Shown here piece after piece: positions 55,906 through 64,000 of a stretch of 64,000 nt of DNA. Below the pieces are notes generated by a model. That model was not told the origin of the DNA and did no database searches. It saw nothing but the letters and a program-made list of their open reading frames with translations. The DNA comes from Vibrio sp. Of7-15. Lineage in GTDB: Bacteria > Pseudomonadota > Gammaproteobacteria > Enterobacterales > Vibrionaceae. Within the stretch, counting starts at the first letter, position 1; each line of letters opens with the position of its first letter. The position numbers were made by a program, and so were the translations under genes. Location: the NCBI RefSeq assembly GCF_022347565.1, contig NZ_JAKRGH010000017.1, positions 1 to 64,000 of the forward strand, given 5' to 3'.

Positions 55906-56750
55906 TGAAATCGAGCTTTTCGTTTCGTAAAAGGGGCCTAGGTTTTACGCTTATTGAGTTGGTTATCACGATCGTCGTTGTTGGTGTTGTGTTTCTTGGT
56001 ATCAGTAGTTTTTTGCAGTTAGGTGTTCAAAGCTATGTGGATACGGCGGACAGACAGCGATTACAAACTCAAGCGCAATTTGTGATGGAAAAAATGAGTC
56101 GTGAGTTGCGCCATGCGGTTCCAAATAGCTTTCAAGTAAACCTTGATGAGATTGTAGGGGGAGAGATAGGCAGTTGCTTACAATTTACTCCCATCCATTA
56201 TGCGGGATTTTATCTAGGTTTTCCTTTAGCTGATGCCACCCAAATGAACATTGCAATGATGCAAACCGTGGTTTCTGGTGCAACCCCCGCATGGGAAACG
56301 GATCTTAATGAAGGCAATCGCAACTTGGTGATTAACCCGACGCGAGTTGAGGATCTCACTGATCCGACAGCTAATCAGTTTGTATCGATTACAGGGGTGA
56401 TATCTGGTTCTGTTAATACGACAAATAATAGCGGTATTGTGAGTTTCCCTGCGCCAGCATCGGGTGCAACGCCATTCACATCTGAGTCAGTCGCTCAGCG
56501 GTTTTATATCTATCAAGATTCCGCTCAATATTGTTTAACGCTATCTAATCGTTTGTTTCGTATGGAAGGCGCGGTATTAAGCCAGGTAGCAGAAAATATT
56601 GATGGTTCATTATCCGCCGCGCATCAAGCGTTTGTTGTTGATTCGCCTTCGTTAACGCGCGGGGCTTTAGTCCATCTTAATTTTAATTTTTTCAATGACG
56701 ATGAAGTCAGTAATTTTAGGCATGATGTTCAGGTGATTAATGTCCCTTAA
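55905..56750 (+). CDS. mshO: MSHA minor pilin-like protein MshO
   Basis: A 281-aa prepilin-like protein, larger than typical pilins and like PilW/GspJ. The leader MKSSFSFRKRGLG precedes FTLIELVITIVVVGVVFLG. Two cysteines lie in GSCLQF and AQYCLTL. The ATG overlaps the mshD stop by 1 nt (TAATG). It probably forms the pilus tip complex with MshC, MshD, MshP and MshQ, by analogy with minor pilins of other type IV systems. Confidence 0.88.
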   Translation: MKSSFSFRKRGLGFTLIELVITIVVVGVVFLGISSFLQLGVQSYVDTADRQRLQTQAQFVMEKMSRELRHAVPNSFQVNLDEIVGGEIGSCLQFTPIHYAGFYLGFPLADATQMNIAMMQTVVSGATPAWETDLNEGNRNLVINPTRVEDLTDPTANQFVSITGVISGSVNTTNNSGIVSFPAPASGATPFTSESVAQRFYIYQDSAQYCLTLSNRLFRMEGAVLSQVAENIDGSLSAAHQAFVVDSPSLTRGALVHLNFNFFNDDEVSNFRHDVQVINVP

Positions 56751-57225
56751 ATGTAGAGAACGAAGCCCATTATTTTTAGTGCACAGCTCGCCGAAAAGGC
56801 AACAAGGCAGTTTGATCATTGTGGTTGTTTTTGTGATTGTGGTGATGTCTTTATTAGCTAGCAGCCTCATGCGAATGGAGTGGTCTAATCAAGATGCGGT
56901 TACCAAGGAAATCCTAGGAACTAAGGCGTGGTTTGCTGCACACTCAGGAGCAGAGTGGGGACTAAATCAATTGTTTCCGATTGGAGATCCTGCGGTGCAA
57001 CCAGACGTAGGGGTATGTTCGGGAATGTCTGCCCAATCGGCGGCTGCGTCCATGATAGCGAGTATTAATGGCTGTCAAGGGCTGGTAGTAGAGTGTACTC
57101 TTTACCAAGTATCACAAGGGGTCGATACGATTAATCATTTTAGAGTTTCAAGCAGTGCAGTTTGTGGCAGCAATCGCCATGAAGTTCGAAGAGCTCAGGA
57201 AGTTTGGGCCAGAGGTATTGAGTAA
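56740..57225 (+). CDS. mshP: MSHA minor pilin-like protein MshP (PilX-like)
   Basis: A 161-aa prepilin-like protein. It has a long 23-residue leader ending KRQQG before SLIIVVVFVIVVMSLLASS. There is no Glu at mature position 5, as in PilX- and GspK-type tip subunits, which enter the complex without a preceding pilin contact. Four cysteines occur in the globular part. It overlaps mshO by 11 nt and precedes mshQ by 3 nt. Confidence 0.87.
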   Translation: MSLKCRERSPLFLVHSSPKRQQGSLIIVVVFVIVVMSLLASSLMRMEWSNQDAVTKEILGTKAWFAAHSGAEWGLNQLFPIGDPAVQPDVGVCSGMSAQSAAASMIASINGCQGLVVECTLYQVSQGVDTINHFRVSSSAVCGSNRHEVRRAQEVWARGIE

Positions 57226-57228
57226 CAC

Positions 57229-60200
57229 ATGGCAATAAAGAAAACATTGGTATTAGTTGTTAGTTTATTAAGTAGTTTGGTGTGGTCTTTTGCTGCGTTA
57301 GCGGGCACCGGAAAATTTGAATTTGGCCGATTGTCTGTTAGCGATTGTTTTTACCCTACCACTTCGGCTGAGTGCACTATTCAGTTTACAAATAGTTACT
57401 CTCAGCCCCCGCTTGTTTTTTTAATGCCTACCATCGAAAAGAGCAATACTAGCCCAGTGAGGAAGACCACCGATCTGCCTTCTAGCTTGCGAGTAACGAA
57501 CGTTTCGTTAACCAGTGCCGATGTTCGACAGTTTATCGCGCCATCTCGGCAAAGAAGTGCCAGCAGCGGTGCGATTTTTAATAAAAAGCCGATGACGACG
57601 ATCGACTACTTTGTCATTGAGCCGGGGGTGATCAAACTGTCTAATGGAACGCAAATTCTTGCAGGTCGTTTTGATACGAAAAAGACCGTCCACAGAACAG
57701 ATGGCAATGCTTTTCATAAAGTTAATTTTAGATCTTTTGGGTTATCTACATTTACGCCTCTTTCTGGGTCTGGAGTTCAACTGCCAGGTGTATTAACGCA
57801 AATTCAGTCGACCAATAACGTATATGTGACTGACGATGGTGAGCATTATGCGAAAGGGCAGCCAGAGTGGATGACTTCGGTTGTAAAAAATGTCTCTTTG
57901 AGGTCTTTTAAATATGCCATAGAGCTTTCAGAAACACAGAATCATTCCGTTACCGAAAATGAAACAGTAGCGTTTGTGGCTGGGATAGGGCGTGGCTACA
58001 TCGATGGCAAAAAGTTCTGGCTAGGATCAGGGCAAACAGCTGATACCAATGGCAGTAACGATAGAATTTATAAGCCTGTGATTGATGAGTGTCAGGCTTA
58101 TTCGAACATTGAAGCGACGTTTGATAGTGCGCCTATATTAATCGCCTCTAAAAATACGCGAAGTGGCAATGATGGAGGATGGTTACGGCGCTGTGATTTG
58201 CAAGCAGATAAAGTAAGTTTTGTTATCGAAGAAGACATGGACTCAGACAAAGAGCGTGGCCATAAAGCGGAAACGGTCGGTTATTTTATTTTTGAAAACC
58301 AACAAAAGCCGAAAATGTGTTCTTTGTTCCCAAGTCCTGCGCAAACCTGGCAAAACAATGGTAATGAGTCTCTTTATATTGCGAATAGTGGCCAAATTAT
58401 AGGTGCCTCGTTAGTTGAACAGCAGCGTTTTGTTGGCTTTTCACCCACCGCAGTTACTGATTCGAATAAGAAAGGCTGTGAAGGTTCCGAGTGTTTTGGT
58501 GAACCGGGCTTGATGGTCACCAAGTTGCCACTGGAGGATTTTCAAACACCGACTGTGCCTGAGCTTGAAATTGTGAATATTAATAGTGGCAGGCAGGAGT
58601 TTAAAAATAGTGAGCGCATTGGCTCCTTGTATGTCGAAAATGGTGCGAAGGCTGTGTTTTATTCAGGAACATACTGGATTGATAGCCTAAACATTATTGG
58701 CGATATTGAAATTCCACCTGGGCAAGATGTGATCATCAATACAAAAGGATTTTCCCTGAGTAGTAATAGCTCATTTTCTGCTGGGCAAACAGCCACCCTT
58801 GGGGTCGTAGTTTATGATCTACCATTTACTTACACGACAACGATCTTCCCAGACCGAATCGATTTTGCTCAAAACTCTTTTTTTACAGGTTTGCTTTATA
58901 GTGAGAAAAATGTGGCACTCAGTAACGGCTCTACCGTAGAGGGGGCCGTGACTGCTCGTCAAATTGAAATCCATAATGACGCAAAGATTGTGGGGGCAGG
59001 CAGCTGTTTTGAGCCTCCTGTTGATGATGAACTTGTTTTAACACCGATGAGTGGTAGTGGCTTATCGTGCACTGGGGTTGATTTTTCGTTATCAGTGCAA
59101 AGTCAGTCTACGCAGCTGCCCAGTGATTTTGCGGGTGATATCAGATTGGATCTACATCAGGATTCTCAAGTGGGGGCGTGTATTGTGCCAAAAGGAACAG
59201 TGCCGAGCGCAACTTGCGGTGATGTGGGATCGGCGAAAAGTTTTACTTTCTCTTATCCAGAGGAAAAGGAGTTAACTTTATTCAGTAAACAATCTGGTAG
59301 CGTGTATCTTAGTGCACAAGCTGTTAGCGATACTCATTTGGAAGTGATTAAAGCTGGGCCTTATCAGTTTTTGGCGCAGGGGTTTGTATTAGATAGCCAA
59401 AATGATGTTGATAATGTCAACGGCGGGCAAATCGCAAAAAGGCAATATGGTTTAACCGTTAAGGCCGTTTCGTCTGGGGAAAACTCTCTCAGCTGTGATC
59501 CTATTGATAACTACACGTCGGCAGCGGTTCCTTTGCATTTTACGCGCAAATCAGCAGGGGAAAGCCTAATTGGGAGTTATCAAATTAATGGCGTGCCTAT
59601 TCAGAGTAACACGCCGCTTTCAGTGGACTTTAATCAAGGTGTATCAACAACAAATTTAACGGCAAGCTATACAGAAGCTCAGCAAGTAGAGTTATCGGTG
59701 TCTGGACCGAGTGTGTGTAATGAGCAAGGTTGCGATGCAGGTTCATCGATTAACTCAAATTCATTGGCACTTTACCATCGTCCGTTTTCGTTTGCTTTGT
59801 GCCAAGCTCGCAGTCAGAGTCTACCACTTCCTCATGGTACTTCAGTCGGAGGGGAGGGATTAACCTTCTCAGGCGATAATGTTGAGTTTAGTGTGAAAGC
59901 CTTACCTTGGTTGCCTAATTATGGCGATCAAGCGTCAGGGGCAATAAAAGCTCCTAGTATGAACCCTAGTAACCTCTCAAGCTATGAAAGGTATGCCAAG
60001 TATTTTTGCTCTCAGCCTGGGCTGCTGGCATTCAGCGGTGATGTGACATTAGAACATGCTATTCATTCCCCCGCTCTGGGGGATGCTGGAAGCTTGAATA
60101 CTTCGGCGATTACGTTTGAGAAAGACTACAATAACTCTTCAGTGTTAGGTAATTTAAGCTGGGATAATGTAGGTAGTGTACTATTGTCGCCAACCCACAG

Positions 60201-61278
60201 TAACTACTTAACATCAGGGCTGAATGTTCCGTCTGCGGGGGTTATTCTTGGTCGTATTTACCCGAATTATTTTTCTATGGTCGATAACGAGACCAGTTGG
60301 ACTTACCCAAATAATCAAACGGGTTTCGCGTATATGGGCCAGCCCTTTATACATCGCTTTGCTGTTGAAGCGAGGAACAGCGCTGACCGGGGAACGACAA
60401 ACTATGGTGCGTTTGATACTCACTTGAAAGCCAGTATGGCGATGATGGTGGTGGATCCTACCGCCATTGGTGTGAATGATCTTTCTCGTCGTATTGAAAA
60501 GATCTCGACCTATGCGTGGGATGGTACGTTTTGGCAAGGTGCTTCTCTCTCCCAAACTTTGAATGATTTTACTTTCAGTCGAGCAGCGCAAAGCACGTTA
60601 CCATTGAGCACTCGTGAAGATGGGCCATTTGACGAGAGTAATCAAAACTACGGTTTTTATGTGTCACAAACGGTGGACCCTGTGGATTTTAGTCCACGAA
60701 ATTTGATGTTAACTCGATCAGACAACAGTACGGAACAAGGGCAGTCGTACACTTCTCATGCTCGTGTGCGCTATGGTCGAATGGCATTAGGAGATGTAAC
60801 GGCGCAGTCGGGTGAACGTATTGATGTCCCTCTGCGAGTTGAATTTTGGAATGGTGATCGTTTTGTGGTTAATGGTGACGATAACCGAAGTTATTTTACT
60901 GCTCGTAATGCGGGGTTAAATGAAAACTACATCTGTACTGAAACGGTGTGGCAATCACTAGAAGTAGATTCGAATAGTCATTTAATGGGTTCTGGATCGG
61001 TAATTCGTGGAGAGGCTCAAAACCTTCAAGCTGTCGCGGATTCAAACACTGAAAATCTGCGAGAAAAAGTGCGATTTTGGCTTCGAATCACTAACTCCAT
61101 ACCAAGTGGCGTTGTATGTCAAAATCCGCAGCGAGATACGGCGCAGCCATGGCTTCAATACAACTGGCGTGGCTTGGGAGATGAAGACCCATCAGCGATG
61201 GTTACGTTTGGTTTATTTCGAGGTCATGACCGGGTAATTTTCCGTGGAGAGAGCAATGTGATTGGAGCCATGAACTAA
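57229..61278 (+). CDS. mshQ: MSHA tip-associated large protein MshQ
   Basis: A 1349-aa secreted protein. The signal peptide is residues 1-25 (SFAALA-G). An N-terminal region (about 27-360) follows, with repeated 'expected-wave' beta patterns. A middle segment (about 440-590) of beta-helix or anchor-like strands includes SLYVENGAKAVFYSG and GSTVEGAVTARQIEIH. The Cys-containing C-terminal part (about 600-1349) is like the PilY1-position proteins called MshQ. It has no von Willebrand A or FG-GAP motif that I can see. It is last in the pilin operon and probably an adhesin exposed at the pilus tip; ligand unknown. The sequence reads without frameshift. Confidence 0.87.
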   Translation: MAIKKTLVLVVSLLSSLVWSFAALAGTGKFEFGRLSVSDCFYPTTSAECTIQFTNSYSQPPLVFLMPTIEKSNTSPVRKTTDLPSSLRVTNVSLTSADVRQFIAPSRQRSASSGAIFNKKPMTTIDYFVIEPGVIKLSNGTQILAGRFDTKKTVHRTDGNAFHKVNFRSFGLSTFTPLSGSGVQLPGVLTQIQSTNNVYVTDDGEHYAKGQPEWMTSVVKNVSLRSFKYAIELSETQNHSVTENETVAFVAGIGRGYIDGKKFWLGSGQTADTNGSNDRIYKPVIDECQAYSNIEATFDSAPILIASKNTRSGNDGGWLRRCDLQADKVSFVIEEDMDSDKERGHKAETVGYFIFENQQKPKMCSLFPSPAQTWQNNGNESLYIANSGQIIGASLVEQQRFVGFSPTAVTDSNKKGCEGSECFGEPGLMVTKLPLEDFQTPTVPELEIVNINSGRQEFKNSERIGSLYVENGAKAVFYSGTYWIDSLNIIGDIEIPPGQDVIINTKGFSLSSNSSFSAGQTATLGVVVYDLPFTYTTTIFPDRIDFAQNSFFTGLLYSEKNVALSNGSTVEGAVTARQIEIHNDAKIVGAGSCFEPPVDDELVLTPMSGSGLSCTGVDFSLSVQSQSTQLPSDFAGDIRLDLHQDSQVGACIVPKGTVPSATCGDVGSAKSFTFSYPEEKELTLFSKQSGSVYLSAQAVSDTHLEVIKAGPYQFLAQGFVLDSQNDVDNVNGGQIAKRQYGLTVKAVSSGENSLSCDPIDNYTSAAVPLHFTRKSAGESLIGSYQINGVPIQSNTPLSVDFNQGVSTTNLTASYTEAQQVELSVSGPSVCNEQGCDAGSSINSNSLALYHRPFSFALCQARSQSLPLPHGTSVGGEGLTFSGDNVEFSVKALPWLPNYGDQASGAIKAPSMNPSNLSSYERYAKYFCSQPGLLAFSGDVTLEHAIHSPALGDAGSLNTSAITFEKDYNNSSVLGNLSWDNVGSVLLSPTHSNYLTSGLNVPSAGVILGRIYPNYFSMVDNETSWTYPNNQTGFAYMGQPFIHRFAVEARNSADRGTTNYGAFDTHLKASMAMMVVDPTAIGVNDLSRRIEKISTYAWDGTFWQGASLSQTLNDFTFSRAAQSTLPLSTREDGPFDESNQNYGFYVSQTVDPVDFSPRNLMLTRSDNSTEQGQSYTSHARVRYGRMALGDVTAQSGERIDVPLRVEFWNGDRFVVNGDDNRSYFTARNAGLNENYICTETVWQSLEVDSNSHLMGSGSVIRGEAQNLQAVADSNTENLREKVRFWLRITNSIPSGVVCQNPQRDTAQPWLQYNWRGLGDEDPSAMVTFGLFRGHDRVIFRGESNVIGAMN

Positions 61279-61392
61279 AAAAAATATATTTTGTCTGATT
61301 TGGTTCAGGTTTAGTACCGTTCGCCTTGCTGTAATGGCTTGGCATTGGTACATTTAGCGGAATTTACAGAATTTTAATGCTCTCAGGATTAG

Positions 61393-62445
<1,053 letters not shown>

Positions 62446-62478
62446 ATCGTTTGTTATGAACTAAGCAGGTTGTAACGA

Positions 62479-63384
62479 ATGAAGCCTATCTTTGGTAGAG
62501 GTCCATCTCTACAGTTGCGCTTGTTTCTTGCGATTATGATTTCGGCCAGTCTTATGCTGGCCGATAGTCGTTTAGATACTTTTTCCGGTTTCCGTCATCT
62601 CCTCAATAGCATTGTGTCGCCTTTGCAGTATGCAGCGAACTTACCTCGTACCATGTTGGACGGGTTGTATGGTCGCTTTAATACTCGCGAAGTACTAATG
62701 ATGAAAAATAATGCGTTGCAGCGTGAAATTTTGGTTTTGAACAGTAATCAGCTTTTGCTGGATCAACTACAACAAGAAAATCAACGTTTACGTGAGCTAT
62801 TAGGATCGCCGTTTATTCGTGATGAGCGAAAAATGGTAACGGAAGTCATGGCTGTGGATTCTGCACCTTATAGCCACCAAGTTATGATTGATAAAGGCTA
62901 TATTGATGGTGTGTATGAAGGTCAGCCCGTTATCAATGAGAAAGGCATTGTAGGCCAAATTATTTACGTTGGTGCTCATAATAGTCGAGTTTTATTATTG
63001 ATAGACTCAAGTAATGCCATTCCAGTTCAAGTGGTGCGAAATGACATTCGTGTGATTGCCTCGGGGGGCGAGCAAGTTGATAAATTGCAACTTGAGCACA
63101 TACCATCCAGCACTGATATTGAAGTGGGGGATTTGCTGGTTAGCTCTGGTTTGGGGGGCCGATATCCTGAAGGGTATCCGGTAGGCTATATTACAGAAAT
63201 TGATTTTGATAATAAGCGCCCTTTTGCCACGGTGACGGCAGAGCCAACAGTGGAATTCGACAAGTTACGTTATTTATTGTTGGTATGGCCAACAAAAGTA
63301 GAGTTAAAGGCAGAGCCTGATGCGCCGTCAGAGTCTGTTGCAGAAACAGCAGTAAAAGGCGAAGGAGAAGCTAATGGCCAATAG
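62479..63384 (+). CDS. mreC: rod-shape-determining protein MreC
   Basis: A 301-aa bitopic protein of the elongasome. It has one N-terminal membrane helix (about 10-30), a periplasmic coiled coil (about 70-110, NALQREILVLNSNQLLLDQL), and two beta-barrel subdomains (about 115-275). The C-terminal tail is acidic and Ala-rich. It binds MreB, MreD and penicillin-binding proteins. It overlaps mreD by 11 nt, with mreB 33 nt upstream. Confidence 0.96.
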   Translation: MKPIFGRGPSLQLRLFLAIMISASLMLADSRLDTFSGFRHLLNSIVSPLQYAANLPRTMLDGLYGRFNTREVLMMKNNALQREILVLNSNQLLLDQLQQENQRLRELLGSPFIRDERKMVTEVMAVDSAPYSHQVMIDKGYIDGVYEGQPVINEKGIVGQIIYVGAHNSRVLLLIDSSNAIPVQVVRNDIRVIASGGEQVDKLQLEHIPSSTDIEVGDLLVSSGLGGRYPEGYPVGYITEIDFDNKRPFATVTAEPTVEFDKLRYLLLVWPTKVELKAEPDAPSESVAETAVKGEGEANGQ

Positions 63385-63862
63385 TCTTATGCGAGGCCGA
63401 TTGATTATTTGGCTCTCTTTTCTTATTGCTCTGGTTTTTCAGGCGGTGCCGTGGCCAGGCATGTTGGAAGTCTTTCGTCCATCTTGGGTGCTGTTGGTGG
63501 CCTTTTATTGGATTTTAGCGCTTCCGCACCGAGTGAACGTGGGAACGGCAATGGTGCTTGGTCTCATTTGGGATCTTTTGCTCGGGTCAACGTTAGGAAT
63601 TCGTGGCATGATGATGGCTATCTTAGCCTACATTGTTGCTCTTAATTTTCAAATGCTTAGGAATATGGCATTGTGGCAGCAAGCGATTTTGTTAGCCATT
63701 TTATCTATGCTAGGCAAGATCATTGAGTTTTGGGGAGAATACCTGATCCAAGAGGTGTCATTTAATCCTCACTATTTATGGGCAGGTTTGCTTAACTTTA
63801 TTTTATGGCCTTGGATGTTTTTATTATTACGGCGTGTGCGTCGTCGTTGCTCTATTCGTTAA
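63374..63862 (+). CDS. mreD: rod-shape-determining protein MreD
   Basis: A 162-aa polytopic inner-membrane protein with five to six hydrophobic helices and typical RPSWVLLVAFYWILALPHRVNVG and LGLIWDLLLGSTLGIRG segments. It completes the MreBCD complex. ATG 63374 follows GGAGAAGCTA inside mreC, so the two are translationally coupled. Confidence 0.95.
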   Translation: MANSLMRGRLIIWLSFLIALVFQAVPWPGMLEVFRPSWVLLVAFYWILALPHRVNVGTAMVLGLIWDLLLGSTLGIRGMMMAILAYIVALNFQMLRNMALWQQAILLAILSMLGKIIEFWGEYLIQEVSFNPHYLWAGLLNFILWPWMFLLLRRVRRRCSIR

Positions 63863-63877
63863 TTATTGAGGTGATCT

Positions 63878-64000
63878 TATGCCATCTTTAGATTTGTATC
63901 TTGCTTCCGGATCGCCACGCAGAAAAGAGCTACTTGAACAACTTGGCTATCGATTTGAGCGTCTTGTGGTGGATGTTGAAGAACAGCATCAACAAGGGGA
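63878..64000 (+). CDS. maf: Maf-family nucleotide pyrophosphatase, 5' part
   Basis: The window ends after 41 codons. The N-terminus [21 protein letters not shown] is the Maf signature that binds the nucleotide phosphates. Maf proteins hydrolyse dTTP, UTP or modified NTPs. ATG has GAGG 7 nt upstream, and the gene follows mreD by 15 nt, the usual mreBCD-maf order. Confidence 0.93.

Noticed and set aside
57229-61278. MshQ as a PilY1 homologue
   Set aside because: It occupies the equivalent place, but I could not see the PilY1 propeller or von Willebrand A motifs, so only the name MshQ is used.

Overview
The window is core chromosome of a Vibrionaceae gamma-proteobacterium, most likely Vibrio or a close relative. 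As I recall it, the order metH, lysC, class-V aminotransferase, PglL-type ligase, uvrA, galU, LuxR-type regulator, ssb, csrD/mshH and the whole MSHA pilus locus is that of the Vibrio cholerae large chromosome. mreBCD-maf follows. The species cannot be fixed from sequence alone. No insertion sequence, prophage, CRISPR array or rRNA gene was seen.

Left part (1-9.6 kb): tRNA-Asp, then an aspartate-family block. metA and metH carry MetJ operators. lysC (aspartokinase III) has a lysine riboswitch leader. Also here are a CPA1 Na+/H+ antiporter and a class-V aminotransferase. Most of these genes end in clear intrinsic terminators.

Middle part (9.6-41 kb): envelope glycobiology interleaved with core genes. 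A PglL-like O-oligosaccharyltransferase, uvrA with a candidate LexA box, a second Wzy_C-family membrane protein, a secreted protein made of ten 15-residue repeats, a VanZ-like protein, a VpsP-like TPR protein and galU are all on the minus strand. A plus-strand secreted protein (choice-of-anchor A domain plus FG-GAP propeller) follows. Next is a 17-kb minus-strand exopolysaccharide operon: wcaJ-type initiator, outer-membrane barrel, Wza, Wzc kinase, wecB, wecC, Wzy, acyltransferase, four glycosyltransferases, heparinase-like protein and Wzx. Its leader holds an exact ops/JUMPstart element, so RfaH control is expected. Just upstream, in the same direction, lies a LuxR-type regulator with the WLSR c-di-GMP-binding signature of the VpsT family. 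A perfectly pairing 14-bp stem separates regulator and operon. The distal operon genes are markedly AT-rich, as expected of an exchanged polysaccharide-specificity cassette.

Right part (41-64 kb): ssb, csrD/mshH and a complete MSHA type IV pilus locus. Its assembly genes are mshI-J-K-L-M-N-E-G-F and its pilin genes are mshB-A-C-D-O-P-Q, with an intrinsic terminator just after the major pilin mshA. The MshE ATPase has two N-terminal c-di-GMP-binding motifs. mreB, mreC, mreD and the start of maf close the window.

Taken together, the window links c-di-GMP signalling (MshE, the VpsT/QstR-like regulator, degenerate CsrD), surface attachment (MSHA), matrix polysaccharide (EPS operon, galU) and probably protein O-glycosylation (PglL) in one neighbourhood of attachment and biofilm genes.
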